64,000 nt of DNA from Argyresthia goedartella (GCA_949825045.1 OX463829.1:16648715-16712714), one strand, 5' to 3'. Positions 10,813 to 23,219 are shown, counted from the stretch's first letter. Numbers and translations are program-made. Notes: a model not told the origin generated them from the letters alone.

Positions 10813-10984
10813 TGGAACATATAATGTCTAGCCCATGATATCTACTCTATAAATATACATAAAGTAGACCGGATTCCGGACAAACACACACGCATGCTTT
10901 TAGAGAATTTCTTTAAAACACATAAAAAAACCGCCGCTTTATGTCAAAAAAATGCGCCGGTGACGAGTTGCGTAATTAACTATA

Positions 10985-11165
10985 CAGGGTGATATTTAAT
11001 AAGCTGACAATATTTCGGGGAATGATAGTACCCATAATTATGGACAACTTTCCCCACGAAACATATGGTCGCAAACGAAAAAAAAACTGGGTCTCCCATA
11101 GTAACTTGTAATCAGCTGATCGGGTCAATGTACTGAGGGATATATATTTTTTCATGGAGATACAA
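10985..11165 (+). mobile_element. Half copy of the ACACGGTGA hairpin MITE
   Basis: It starts ACAGGGTGATATTTAATAAG and continues CGGGGAATGATAGTACCC and GGTCGCAAACGAAAAA, then TCCCATAGTAACTT and AATGTACTGAGG. These blocks occur in the same order in the left arm and centre of the hairpin element at 28445-28714. The right arm is missing or eroded. Confidence 0.7.
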
Positions 11166-12257
11166 TAGAGAAATTCGGTTAAGATATTTATTACATTTTA
11201 TAATATTTTGAGACCTGAAAACATTAAAGGCCCCTCTTTTGTTCGTTTTTATTGTATATGGTATGTTTTTTTTTATTTGAATATTAAGTAACGTCAAACA
11301 GCACATCTTTTAATACAGCTCAACAGAGAAAGTGACGTAATAGATGCTGTCAGTAAATGACAAGAAAGACCTATGCATCAGTCTCCCTTTCCCTTTCTAT
11401 GTGAAAAAAGAGAAGAAGATTAACGCATAGCTCTGTCCTTTAAAATAAGAACAATAATTACGTAACTTCCGCTGTAGGTCCGTTTTCGCGCCAAACTGCG
11501 ATCCCGCGATTCCGATCCCGTGTCAGTTTGAACCCGCAATAACATAAATTGTTCTAAATAAATCAGAGTCACAATGTAAATTATAATAAATTAACATTAA
11601 TGTTATGTTAACTCATGATTTCTAGAAACAAAACTTTGCTCTCCAAATATTGGTAAATAATAATATGATCGAACTTCACTTTAGTTATGTTCGTTTGATC
11701 GTCTATTATCTGGTGATATGACATGATACATAAACATAAACAATGATGATACTAATTATATTCTTAGCCCTCGATTCAAAGTACCGTACCGTAAAAGAAC
11801 AAAACCTTTTCGAATGTCCTATATCTACCCACTATTGAGTTTCATCAAAAACGATCAATCTCTCTCAGAGTATCTCCCGTCAAAACTCGGAGGGCTCATC
11901 AATTATTATGTACCCGTTACATGATCGATATAAGATTACCCTTTTGTCCCTTCCCGTGTGATAAAGGTTGCTGATATGGGTTGTAACTGTATAATCGGAT
12001 ATGACGGGTTGTTTGGACTACATTCCGAAACAATAAGTGAAATATAAATGTTGCTTTGATCAAAACCGTTACAGTAATTTTTCAGAATGATATAAAAGTC
12101 TCTTAAAAGACATTTCATTCTGTTACGGCCTGTAGTATAGTAGTTCCCACAAGGGGTAGCAGAAGCGCAGTTGCACTATCGTTAGCTAGTTATACAATAC
12201 TCCAATAAGAACTATAATTAAACAGTATTTAAAATCCGTGCATAAATCTTGTTTGTT
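11166..12257. other. No gene seen
   Basis: AT-rich sequence with only short chance frames and no repeat family that I could match within the window. Confidence 0.45.
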
Positions 12258-12330
12258 GTTGGATGTTTATAAGTGCACGACACAGGGTATCCTAGTGTGG
12301 GGCCAAAAGCAATGAGTGCCATACAAAAAA
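12258..12330 (+). mobile_element. SINE family 1, 3' fragment
   Basis: TTGGATGTTTATAAGTGC is followed by ACACAGGGTATCCTAGTGTG and GGGCCAAAAGCAATG, the body and tail of the SINE without its tRNA-like head. Confidence 0.75.
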
Positions 12331-12864
12331 AAACTTCATCTTTTAAAATGTCAATTTCTATTTGCTACTGAGATTGCTCTGCTCGCTATTATTTGTTTCA
12401 CGTACAATGAAAGCCCCTTCTCCCTTGAACGTGCAAGTGTGCCAGTGTACTGAACAATGCCCTGAGTAGACTTCACTTGGCAAACGTACGCCCACTTGAC
12501 CTGGGAACAGGTTCAGAGGGTACGAGTTTCCGAAAGGGCGACAAAAGGTCTACGCTGAGAAAAAAGTTGTTGCATACGATGTCTGAAACTCACCTTTTCC
12601 AATGTTGAAAGAAAACATCTGGAGTTTTTACAATTTTAGTAAATATTTTAGTAGGCATTCGTTCGATTACATCCTGCGTACTCCTGGGCATTCATTGTTC
12701 CATTGATTGTAAGGATATTTGTAACTTGATACACATATTGCTTGTCTGTCGCCGCGTCAAGCTATAAATATAAACGACAGCCACAATCTTTACCTTTTCT
12801 CATTTTCCCGAACCTATTAAATAATAAATAATGTTGGGTTGGCAATCGGGAATATATTACTTAC

Positions 12865-14140
12865 TTGCTTTCTGCGGCGCTACAACTCTTTGTGGGTCTT
12901 GGCCTCCTCCACGATATTTCTTCATTTATCCCTGTCCCGTGCCTCTGTCTTCCAGGATGTTTTCTTCTTCACTCTTTTCAGATCTTCATCGACCAAGTCG
13001 ATCCATCTTTTCTTCTGTCTTCCTCGGGAAGTTTCTGTTGAGGTGTCCCGCTAGTCAGGAACTTCGCTGCTTTGGTCTCCCCCATCTTCTCAATGTTACC
13101 CGCCCACATTAGACGAAGCGACTTAGAAAACCTGACTATTGTCTCCTTGTGATGATTGACTCCAGGTTTCACACGCGTAGGTCACCACCGATCTGATGAC
13201 AGTCTTTTTGAGAGCGATCTTGATTTTTGCACTCAGCAGCTTCGATGAGAGCAAACTGCTCTTGCATGAGTAGAAGCACCTGATGCCTGCTACAAAACAT
13301 TCTTGATCTCCTCGCTGACCTGGTTCTGTGAATTAAGGATGGATCCGAGTTAATTGAAGCTCTGCACTCCCTCGATGATGTTATGGGCAACAAGTATGTT
13401 GTCGCGTTGACGCAATATATTAGGTCTTGGAAGCATTTACGTGAAGCCCTTACTCGGCTGACGATCAAGGCAATGACGGATCATGTTGTTTTTAGATCGG
13501 CTGATTATAACAATGTCGTCGGCGTTTGCTACCAGTTGACTCGTGTTGTGGTCTATAAGGCCATGCCGAGTTTTGGGGTTACAGCTTCAAGCACCAGATT
13601 GAAGACGATGGTCATTAGTACATCTCCTTGCTTTGATCCCAGTACGAATGCAAAAAGGCTCTGTATATTCATTTAGAACGGCGACGACAGATTTAAAGAG
13701 GCTAACGTTGCTTCTACCATTCGTACCAACATGCTTGATACTCCTAGAAGCAGCACCGTATGGAGAATTTTGGCCTGTTCACGCAGTGAAACACCTGTTT
13801 AAAGTCCACGAACACATGGCGAAGATTGTGGTCGCATTCACAGGCCTTCTCCAGCAGCTGACGTATCAGGTGTATTTGGTCGGTTGTGGAGCGATAGGGT
13901 CTAAATCCACATTGATATTCCTTATAGAGTACCTTGTATGCCGCTGACAGAATGGAGAGCCCAGAATGGAGCCCCTGTAATAAGAGAATACGCTCTTTTC
14001 TCCCTTTTTAAACATAGGTACAATAATACCTAAATGCCATTCTTGGGGCATCCTTTCCTCCTTCCAAATAGTTTCACATAGGTGATAGAGTCTCTCTTCA
14101 AGTGTGGGTCCTTTCTGGTCGCTTTTTTCTTCTTGCAGTT
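12865..14140 (-). pseudogene. RTE/BovB-like LINE reverse transcriptase relic, minus
   Basis: The minus strand carries recognisable pieces of an RTE-type ORF2 in the correct order. At about 14040-14130 a LYHLCETIWKEERMPQEW string leads into HLGIIVPMFKKGEKS. At 13870-13930 is YQCGFRPYRSTTDQIHLIRQ, followed by VFVDFKQVF, the motif holding the first catalytic aspartate. At 13509-13532 is ANADDIVIISRSK, the YADD-type catalytic box with asparagine replacing tyrosine before A. After a short gap, FNYLGSILNSQNQ-like residues follow. At 13080-13130 is LRLMWAGNIEKMGE and at 12880-12910 VEEAKTHKEL, the usual end. Frameshifts and stops break it throughout, so no enzyme is made. Confidence 0.85.
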
Positions 14141-15555
14141 TTCCTGGCTACATATCAACAGAAAACTGCGATAAGTAATAAAATAGAAATACACATCGAC
14201 GTCGACAAACTTTTGAAGTGATTTTTTACTTTTGATGAAAAATGAGGGGTGACAAACCATTGTAAGTGTGCCTGCTCATTTTTTTTTGGACTCAACCAAC
14301 CAAAAACATATCGATCCTAGGCTATGTAACAAACAAAACATGACACGTATACCCCGAAACTCATTGCAATTATTTTATAACTTCACGTCCTTATTTTTTT
14401 CGACTTCATTATGTGGTCAACGGTGATTTACTCTAAAGATATAGGTTTACTGGTATTATGCTTAGGTATTTTTTGTTGTAAACTAATGTAATTAATACAT
14501 TCGCTTATGCATCAATCACCTTTTTCGCTATCATTACATTTTGCGAAACCATTTACATCAACATTGGCTAATATAGCTGCACCTATGTATACTCAACCAT
14601 CTGTCATCAAAAGGCTCAATAAGCCATGACTTATTCAAGTAGATGTCAACAATCACTTCACTTAGTGGAGAGGGCAAAGAACTATTTTATTAAGGTCAAC
14701 TTGATGAAAGACAGCTTAGTTCAGTGTACCCTTTCGATTCAGGGACACTCGACGTTATTTACTCACTGCTGTATTTGCAATGAAGGGAAGTCAGAGCTGC
14801 ATGAACACTTGATAATCCAACAACCCAGCCACCTTGTTGCAGTAACCCCAACACAAGCAAACCACAAGTGGTGTAGTCTGTGTGGGAAAACTGTCACCTT
14901 TTCACAATTTTGCGGTTGGCTTTAGTTTCGAAATTAGGGTACAATTTAACTATCGCGCTTTAGAGCGAAGTTTTAATTTATGTACACTAAACCGGGTGTT
15001 GATTGATACTGAAGTGTGTAAGAATAAAATAATCCTTGCGATATCACTCAGAGTTTTTTATCTTTTTTCTTTGCCATTTTTTCAAAAAAATAAAACATGA
15101 ATACTGTCCAAATATATATTGACTTATGACAAATATACCTTTGACTTATTTGGTGGAGTTACTATTTTTAGTATAGGAGATAACTTATACTCTTTTGGGT
15201 GTAAGATGTCTCCCATATCTTAATCTGAGGTGCATGAGATGTGTAACCTATCCTTTGATTTTATTCGTTCGACGGATGCACTACGATCACAAACGAATGC
15301 ACTTCTTTTGTTGCCCAAATGTTGCGAAATAAGTAGTCTTACGTACTTACTAAGTGAAGTTCGACAATTATTATATGAGTCGCTTAATTATAAGATATAA
15401 ATTATAACACCAGGTAGTCTACTAGAAACTATTCGCATATTATTATTTAAATCGATTTTAAATCAATAAAGTACTTTTATACTTCCGGTTTCACTAGCCC
15501 ACAGTGGCGCATCTTCCTGCTTAATTCTAATCAGAGAAACAAAACTTTCTTTTCG
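14141..15555. other. No assignable gene
   Basis: The stretch contains one ATG-initiated 99-codon frame at 14626-14925 (plus) with two CxxC pairs, but no family resemblance, no clear splice signals and no homologous copy in the window. Otherwise AT-rich. Confidence 0.4.
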
Positions 15556-15783
15556 CACCACCGCACCTGCTCGAAAATGACACTATATATAATGCAAACA
15601 TTACGTAAGAAAAAGGGTTTAGCGGTGACATAAAGTTGTTCTGAATTTCATTATGTCACAACCTAGTTCACTCCAGGGTATAAAGTGATTTCACTTCTTA
15701 TAGTTCTTATTGCTATGGCCTTAAAATCAAATTTTGTGGAATGCGCACGGCGCTCACTGGCGATCCCGGCGCCTCGGGCTGAG
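15556..15783 (+). repeat. Dispersed repeat X, copy 1
   Basis: The sequence from TTCGCACC, CACCTGCTCGAAAATGA, through ACATAAAGTTGT and TATGTCACAACC, to AGCGCACGGCG-like strings is repeated in diverged form at 16983-17205 in the same orientation. The copies are about 1.43 kb apart and flank a SINE. Confidence 0.7.
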
Positions 15784-16359
15784 GCGGAGCGCGGCACCGA
15801 ACTTATTCGAAAATTGAGCTGGCCACGGCGAGCTGAATAGAACACGTTTTAAATTTATAAAGCAAAACCCGCGATGGTTGCGATTGCACTGGAATGTATC
15901 AAACATACTTTTTTACGTTAATAAATAAAATGGTGTTTTTAGTAGCCTTGCTTTTTTATTTTCTCGCAGGAGATGCGAAAAGTAGAGTATATATACTCCT
16001 CGGCGATAAAGCAAGATAAAGCGTCTTGTGCACGCTTAAATCCCTTACTACTCAGAACTCAGTCGTAATTCCCTCGATTCGTTCGGTAATTAACTCATAA
16101 CACCCTCGCTTCGCTCCGGAGTTAAATCAGGAGTCCTTTGTTACGTACAGGATTTTTGCTGCAAGTGTTTGTTTGAGTCCCGAGTGAGCTAAGAATTCTT
16201 GATTCTTCGTTAGAATCCTGAGTGAGCGAGGGATTCCAAAGGGACGAGATGCAAATAACTTTGGTCTTGTGTTGCACATACAACTTTTCATCTCAGCAAT
16301 GAGAACAAACCAAATAAGAGAATGAAAAAATACACAATGTTTTTTTTTATTAAAAACAT

Positions 16360-16536
16360 GACGACTGCTGCGGTTGTGCCACTGCCTGTGCTCTATCTAC
16401 CATGCAAGAGTTCCCGGGTTCGATCGCCGGCTGGGGATAAAGAAAAAAATGAATCCCCATGTCTAGGATGTTCCCTCGACACACGGTATCCTAGTGTGGG
16501 GCCAGTACCAAAGTATGTGTCTGTATGTAAATGTTT
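16360..16536 (+). mobile_element. tRNA-derived SINE, family 1
   Basis: The head retains CTACCATGCAAGAGTTCCC and a B box (GGTTCGATCGC). The body (GTCTAGGATGTTCC, then GGTATCCTAGTGTGGGGCCA) and tail (GTGTCTGTATGTAAATG) match the copy at 1118-1345. A short deletion removes the GTGACGTCGC segment. Confidence 0.8.
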
Positions 16537-16982
16537 TTGTACCCACTTTAATGTACAAATAATATGTATTGTAATTTTTCATGATAAACTTCGACTACTC
16601 TACTTAAGAACATCGAATTATAATCGATGCCAGTTGGCTGTTTGCGATTTCGCCTATGTCCGCGGTACTTAAAATTAAAAAGCTACTTTGTCTAACTTCA
16701 GTGAGCAAAATGCAACTTTGCACACTGTTTATTGCAGCAAAGCCTCTTGTTCGAGCTGCTGAGGTGAAATTGTACATTCGAGTTCGCAAAGGCTTATATT
16801 TACGTAACGAGAAGTTTACGACACGAGCCGAAGGCGCGGGTCGTTGCGAGGTTCTTAAAAAGCCTTTGCAAACGAGTTAGGAATATAAATTTTCGCCCTG
16901 AGAATCTAGAATCAAGCGGCGAAGGTGCTATTTTTAGCTCAAAAGTCGGAAAAAGTGTTATATCCCGTTTGTGGATAATCAA

Positions 16983-17205
16983 CTATTTCGCACCACCTGC
17001 TCGAAAATGATATAATACATCAAGCAAACCTTACCTAAATCAAGTCACATAAAGTTGTACTGAATTTAATTATATCACAACCTTGATCACTCCCAGGGTT
17101 AAAAATGATTTTCACCTCTCATCTCTTGCGATGGTTTTAAAATCTTATTTCGTGAAAAAAGCACGGCGTTCACAGCCCAGCTCCCCGGGGGCGGGGGCGA
17201 TGACC
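16983..17205 (+). repeat. Dispersed repeat X, copy 2
   Basis: This is the diverged partner of 15556-15783: TTTCGCACCACCTGCTCGAA, then CACATAAAGTTGTACTGAAT, then TATCACAACC and AGCACGGCGTTCAC. Confidence 0.7.
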
Positions 17206-17239
17206 AAAGTTTTGTGGGTTACTAGCAGTCACTTTATGT

Positions 17240-17425
17240 ATGACATAAAGGTTTATGTTTAAACGATTAACAAAAACGCACCTATTTTCCACTAAATTCG
17301 AAATGACTGCCAGAATGGATGGATGCACCAAATTGTGTTTGCCCTGATATTTTTTGCAACTTTTGGTGTTCATTTATCCATTTTGGGTAGGAAAAAAATA
17401 TTTTGGTGATCATTATATTTGTTGC
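17240..17425 (+). repeat. Dispersed repeat Y, copy 1
   Basis: GTTTATGTTTAAACGATT, then AAATTCGAAATGACTGCCAG, then TTTTTTGCAACTTTTGGTGT and TTTTGGGTAGGAAAAAAATA are shared with 51185-51515. The other copy carries an extra segment in the middle. Confidence 0.75.
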
Positions 17426-18269
17426 CTGACATAAACCACGGTTAACTCCCAGTTAACCAAGTAAGTACTTGTGTGTACGAATTAAATTGTGATCGACTCG
17501 CTGTCGATCATAAGATAAGTCAGGTGGTTATAAAGAAATGTAAAAACACCAACCATTCATAATTTTCATCATCCGAATATATCACTCGTTTCTTACGTCC
17601 TGCGATCACTTTCTTCTAGTTTCCGAACCTAACGATGGTACATATCGATTTATTCTCCAACTGTGCGCTTCGGCACTTTTATTTATTTTTGCGTTAGTTG
17701 CTTCGCAAAATAAAGGAATTAATGAAGACGGAAGAAGGCTGTGGGCTTTGAAACCAGAAGTATTATAGTATAAGTACTTTACTGATTTAAAAATCCTTTT
17801 AATTTTTCTTAATAAGCTAATAGTTGCTAGTAGACTAAAGAGACTACCCTGGTGTTATAATAATATTGAGAATAATTATATTGAGAATTAAGCGACGAAA
17901 TCAAATGAAAATCATAAGCGTTTTCATTCAACCAAGGCTAGTACGGACTACACGAACAGAATTAAACTAAGCTTCTTACAACTCGCTTGTTAATTATAAA
18001 CAATTGCTTTTGAACTGAAAACTCGTACCGCAGCATTAAATAAAACTGAAGGACCGTAATAAAGCCTGGAAACCTGGAGCTTAGAGCAAATGGTAGCGGC
18101 AATCAGACTGAGTGGTTAACGTCGGTTCAACAAAAGCGATGTTATTTCTTAGTTATTTCTATACACGTGTATTATACAGGTTGTAGCAGAATGTTGGAAT
18201 CATAGTACCAATGGTTGTTATGGATAACATTATGAACGTTTGACGATCCATGTGTATGTGTGTCCAAGA

Positions 18270-18442
18270 GAGAGATCCGTGTCCTAATCCCGGCAGGGGA
18301 GGATGAAGAAAAAAAAACAGGTCTTGGATGTGTACATATTTGTAACTTCGCTTTTTCTGGTACCCACGAAACAGGGGTATCCTCGTGTGGGACCAGAAGA
18401 AATGTATGTGCCTGTATGTAAATGTTATGTTATGTTTTATGT
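18270..18442 (+). mobile_element. SINE family 1, 5' damaged
   Basis: Only a worn piece of the B box region (CCTAATCCCGGCAGGGGAGG) is left. The A-run, AGGTCTTGGATGTGTACA, GGTATCCTCGTGTGGGACCA and the TATGT tail identify the family. Confidence 0.75.
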
Positions 18443-19075
18443 CTAGCTAGAGAGAGATAGCGCTTTGTTTTAAAGTTAGAGAGAAGACAAAATTACATTG
18501 GTTCATATTATGTTTTATTGTCTAATCAGCTGAGAAGATTGCAGATCTGAAAAATAAAGTTGCTGTCATTGGCTTCGTTAAGATGATTGTTGTAAATCGT
18601 GTCGCTTATCTTGGCAATCTTTGAAAAATGTCTGAAAGAAGGGTCAGTTATTATTACAATGTACTCACGTGTGGTGGAATATATTTATATTCGTTGCAAA
18701 TAGGCCTCATAGCCATTAAACCGATAATGATAGCTGAAGCTCTTTGACCTACATTTAACGTTGTGCCAAGTCATCACGGGTGCTCAAACTCGTGTAATAC
18801 ATAAATAACATCACACATACATTTCAGATATATATATTGGGTTTTAACGTTCTGCTAGAACTATTGCTCTATTTTAGATACGAGATAAGAAAGACACAAC
18901 TGAATGCCTACCAGACATTATCAGGCACCCATCTCCATTCAAATAAGTTGTACAAATATAAGCCATCTAAGCATAAGCTAAAGAGTTGGCAGTTTGTATT
19001 TGGATAAGACAGAAAGGAGAATCTCATAAAATTGCACTTAATGTAACAGGCGTCCTATGCACAACTGACAATTCT

Positions 19076-19978
19076 TTAACCCTTTCGGTCCGGCTGGTAG
19101 ATATATGTTCCTCACTCCTCAAGACTGATGGAACATGACGTCCCAGGGTAAGTTTCCACAAGACTGAAGCTTCGTATTGACGTTTTAATTGGGACAAGTT
19201 TTCCCAATCGGTTGCAAGGTCGTCGGTATAAATTTCGACAATGGTAGTTTTCGGGTGGCAACATTATATTACATTCTTTGGTGAAGTGGCGAAAAACAAA
19301 GCACGTGGGCGGAACGGTTACTAGAAAATAATAATTTAAAGGTGTTTCTAACGTTGTTACATATGTATATTACATATTTATATATAGCATTATTTTTAAT
19401 ATTATGTAGATATTGGTAAGTAGTTTAATATTTTTATTACTTTTTTTATTGTTGTGCACATAGTTCTACCCTTAGTTTTTTTATTTCCTCTCCATTCTAG
19501 GTTTGCTGAAACAAATCTCTTGTTAGAGATAAGCTCGCCTTTGTACATGTGCTTTCCTTTATATTTGTTTTATTTTCACTGTTATGTGCAATAAAGTATT
19601 ACAAGTTGTTTTCAGGTGAGTTTTATATTAATAACGTTATATAACCTTAATTCTTTCTGATTATGCTTAAACTAACAAAATATACTCGTTTATTGGTTCA
19701 AAATACTAACAGCGGGACATCATGTCCCATCCGTCCCGCACTACATCATGGATGTATGGATGAAATATATATTGTTAGATAGAATTATTTCTGCATGTTG
19801 TTAAGTTTTATTTACGTTGCGTATCTGTTTCGGAATGTCATCACAACGAAAAAGACCTGCAAAATGGCAAAGAGACGATGAAATCATTGAGCTTCTGGAG
19901 GACGATGAAAGTTCATTTGATGAATCTGTTGCAAGCGACGACATTTATGTACCTCAACGGGAATTTGATCGTAGATAA
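19076..19978 (+). mobile_element. piggyBac-like element remnant (left end and transposase start)
   Basis: A TTAA at 19076 is followed by CCCTTTCGGTCCGGC, the style of terminus seen in piggyBac-type elements, which target TTAA. At 19835 an ATG opens a 47-codon frame ending in TAA at 19976. It reads MSSQRKRPAKWQRDDEIIEL, then an acidic stretch (LEDDESSFDESVASDD), which is the usual make-up of a piggyBac transposase N-terminus: basic residues, an IxxLLE segment, then acidic residues. The catalytic DDD core does not follow; the frame runs into a foldback copy at 20107. The remnant is dead. The TTAA tie is an inference, because no matching right end was found. Confidence 0.55.
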
Positions 19979-20106
19979 AGTAGTACCGAAGGGTCATCAT
20001 CATGAAGATATTGCAGAAAATGCAGCTATACAGAATGATGTATAAGCAATATATATCAGCAGTCGCACCGATACCTATCGTGCATGTGATATCACTTCAC
20101 AGTCTT

Positions 20107-20501
20107 TAATAGTAGTTTATGTGACTGCTACATAATGGAGGGCATTAATACTCGAGAGTGAGTTTCATAATAATATCACTCGAGAGTTTTAATGCCTAAT
20201 TATGTACAGTTACATACACTAGTTTATCTACACAAATATCATAAGCTCTCTTTGATGTGTACAGGAACCGCATGTTTGACGGGCATTGTGGCTCTGCAGT
20301 AAAGTTGTTTAGCTTGTTGAATGTCAGTACCAACTTCACAGACAAACTAGGGGCGGCATGCAGGCGGGCGTCGGCGTTCGAAATTTGAATGTCATAATGT
20401 GTAGAAAAAATAGTTTTTACCAAGTATTTTAACATTATGCTGATCGTAACGTGCGGTTTTTGTACGCAGTAAAGAGGGTTTATGATACGTGTGTAGATAA
20501 A
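20107..20501 (+). mobile_element. Foldback/MITE family copy (single arm)
   Basis: It starts with the outer motif TAATAGTAGTTTATGTGACT and ends GATACGTGTGTAGATAAA. Internal markers (GGAGGGCATTAATACTCGAG, GTTCGAAATTTGAATGTCAT) match 23220-23651, the left half of 38044-38926, and 49575-50012. A second copy of TTTATCTACACA lies near 20222, so the last 280 bases are bounded by their own inverted ends. Confidence 0.85.
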
Positions 20502-20924
20502 AGTAATTAGCATCAAAATTAGGTAGTTTAAGGCAATAATGTACACATTTATATATATTTTTGATCTACAGTCCTGGCACTGCCCCCAATAGTCAGTACC
20601 GAAAGCGTCGTACACTCACAGCAAGCATTGCTGTGTCTCTTTATCGGAAATGTCAGCGCTCTGTACGACATTTAAAAACAGCACTTTATAAGGGCAGCAG
20701 TCTGTGAATACGGTCATTAGTGTAGTAATCTAGTAGTGCAATACGCTGATTGCTTTGTTGGCGAGAAACTTCTGGCGACTGATTCCCTGGTGTATCATGG
20801 AGCGACTGCTTTTCTTTTATAACCTTTGTTCTCTCCGATCAGACGGTGGAGGTCATATTCTGACTAGGACAGTTTCGGATCAGGTCACTTTCTGATGAGG
20901 TCACTTTCGTATTTTCATTCATAT

Positions 20925-21640
20925 TCTTTATTGCACAGAAATCTTAATAGTAAGGTAAAAAACATTTAATGAGCAAAGACGAGCTTATCTCTAAAGAGAG
21001 ATTTCGGCAGGACAGAAAAATTGTGCAACAGGAGAGTCCTAGTGCGCAATAACACTGTACACATATAATTGTTAACAACTAAAACATAATAATGTAATAA
21101 ATGATATATACTAAATAAAATACAAATGCACAAAAATAAAATATATATCAAACATATGCTACTTATATATACATATATAAAAGTACCTATCATGAAAGAG
21201 AAAGGAAATGCTCTTTCAATCTTGTCTTAAAAGTGAAAATTGAGTGACTACATCTCTAATAGCGCAGGAAAGTGCGTTCCACCGTCGGATCGCCGTTAAC
21301 CTAAACAAGTATTTGTAAGCGGCAGTGTTATGCCGAGGAGTAGAAAGGAGAGATTTCGTGTGGGATCTCCGGTTGCTATGCCTGGAGGAAATAAACTCGA
21401 AACGTTCTCGAAGATATGAGGGGTACCGGGGATTTCACAAAATGTTGAACAGATAGGACAGAATGTGCATATCACGACGAAGGCATATCTGAAGCCACCC
21501 CAACTCCTTGCGATACTGTGAGACATGGTCATACTTGCGCATTTCTGATTTCTGAGAATGTTTTGCTTGCTTTTGTACTGTCATACGTTTTGGATACCAT
21601 TCTAATAGGCGTTTTCTCAGATGGGTTGTCAGAGGCACAG
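20925..21640 (-). pseudogene. LINE 3' region, minus (GAGATAAGCTCG tail family)
   Basis: On the minus strand, fragments read YRKELGWLQICLRRDMHILS, then RERFEFISSRHSNRRSHT, then LLSTPRHNTAAYKYLFRLTA and RRWNALSCAIRDV. That is the C-terminal tail (R-x-Y-x-x-S-F-x-x-x-x-x-R-x-W-N-x-L-P) found in several LINE ORF2 proteins. The 3' untranslated part ends near 20925 with GCAATAAAGAATATGA in the minus sense, and holds AGAGATAAGCTCGTC. Related tails are at 19500-19605, 40205-40300 and 58205-58332. Confidence 0.7.
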
Positions 21641-21689
21641 CACAGCCATGTCAGTCACAATAACAAGTCTTTTCTCAGATGGTACAGAG

Positions 21690-22010
21690 GACAGAGGCAT
21701 AACTATGACAACTTTACATTATATAACAACTTAATGTTTTTTACAGGTGTCACTTATTTGACAGGTTTCACGATTTTGACAGCTGTCACTATATATATAG
21801 TGACAGGTGTAAAAATCGTGACACCTGACAAAAAATTATGACATATTTTTTTAACAGCTGTCATGATTTTGCCAGGTGGCAAAATAGTGACCCCTTTCAA
21901 AAATGGTGACACTTTGCAAAATCTGTGACTTTCAATAAATAGTGACATCTATGAAAATAGTGATGCCTATCAAAAATTGTGTCACCAGTCAAAAATTATA
22001 AACTTGTTAT
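21690..22010. repeat. Degenerate ~18-bp tandem array with an internal reversal
   Basis: Units such as GGTGTCACTTATTTGACA, GGTTTCACGATTTTGACA and GCTGTCATGATTTTGCCA follow one another. Near 21790-21800 (CACTATATATATAGTG) the units switch to the opposite strand, then back near 21855, so the array contains an inverted section: 21766-21790 pairs with 21791-21820. Both strands stay open for 60-100 codons, giving repeated VTILTxVT-like peptides, but that is a by-product of the 18-bp period. Confidence 0.75.
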
Positions 22011-23219
22011 ATTATGTGAAGTTGAACGGACTAGGAGGGGTAGGCTAAAGGCAACAAACCTTCTTGACTGTACATCGGCATGACCTCCTCAGAATGTGAC
22101 AAAATCAGAATGTGACTAAATCTGACATCCTCCGCCTGAACGATTCTCTCCCCAGGGCTACATAACATTACGATGTAATCCCGGCAACATATAGTTGCGG
22201 AAATAACGCTCACCCTCCCTCCAAATACCTGTCCCAAACGGCAAATTTTATTACACATACAAGGAAGGGATGGCCCTTTTACCCACTTCCTGGGTAGCCC
22301 TTATAGTATTGGCAAAACATGTAAAAAGGCGAAGGAAATTGGTACAGGGTTTTTCTCAGAATTGGAGGCTGGGGTAGATGTTAGGTGCCCCCAAAAATAC
22401 AGAAAACAAACAAAGGTTAAGGTCCTAGAACCATTATACTTATTGAAGTGAGACTAAAAAGCGTGGTACAACTAAGCCTCTGCCACCCCGTATAGGTAAA
22501 GGCGTGACGCTATTTTATGTTTAAGTGAGAGAACAGAAAATTTAATAGTACATTATGCTAATAGAAGTTCCTCATTATCCACGAGGCGGTAAGGTAGCTG
22601 AGTGTGTATGATCAAGAAACACGTGTTTCATAAAACCTTTTTTCTTCTCCTGTACTTTTATCTGTCATTGATATAGTCACAAACACTAATATAAAGACAT
22701 ACAAAATACGTTTGCAGAAAAGTCTATACTCCATTCCCCATAACAATACGGCAACGCCGCCGTGCTGTTTTGTCGCCAAAACGATAGCAACCTTAGCAAC
22801 CATATGCTTCTAAACCTAGGTAGTATTAGGTGATCAACACTAATTTAACCACAAAATACATTAGGTACCACCAACTTGACAAACCACCGAATGTTTTTAC
22901 TAAAGAAATTTTTGAATTAAAGGCATTGCTTTTCCAACTTAGGAAAAACCTTATTCTTAAAATGACAGTATTGGCAAGTTGACATCAATTAAAAACAAAG
23001 TTAACCATAAACACACATTTGTCTCATTTACATGTTTCCTAAATTCCCGCTCATTTTATAAATTGTTGTCTGAATTTGCAGCCGTTGTGTTTGCTATAAT
23101 AGTTGGTTTCGTAGTAGCTAGTAGTAGAAAAAGTAATGTATGCAACGTTGTATACAATTCGGCTCACATCGTAACCCACGCCGCTCGCATTTTTTGACCT
23201 CTCTTTTACAACTGTAGCA
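22011..23219. other. No gene seen
   Basis: Near 22465-22520 the string AAGCCTCTGCCACCCCGTAT and AAAGGCGTGACGCTATTTTA matches the LINE tail at 34795-34976. The rest is AT-rich without family matches. Confidence 0.45.

Noticed and set aside
13383..13947. Plus-strand frames of 97 and 104 codons
   Set aside because: They are antisense shadows of the RTE-like reverse transcriptase, whose motifs lie on the minus strand.
14626..14925. A 99-codon ATG frame with two CxxC pairs, possibly a small zinc-binding protein
   Set aside because: The cysteine spacing does not fit a known finger, flanking splice signals are not clear, and a frame of this length is not rare in 64 kb. Left as unassigned.
16322..16672. 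A 116-codon plus frame
   Set aside because: Most of it is translated SINE sequence.
21518..21841. A 107-codon plus frame ending in VTILTAVTIYIVTGVKIV
   Set aside because: Its end comes from the 18-bp array and its beginning is antisense to a LINE 3' region.
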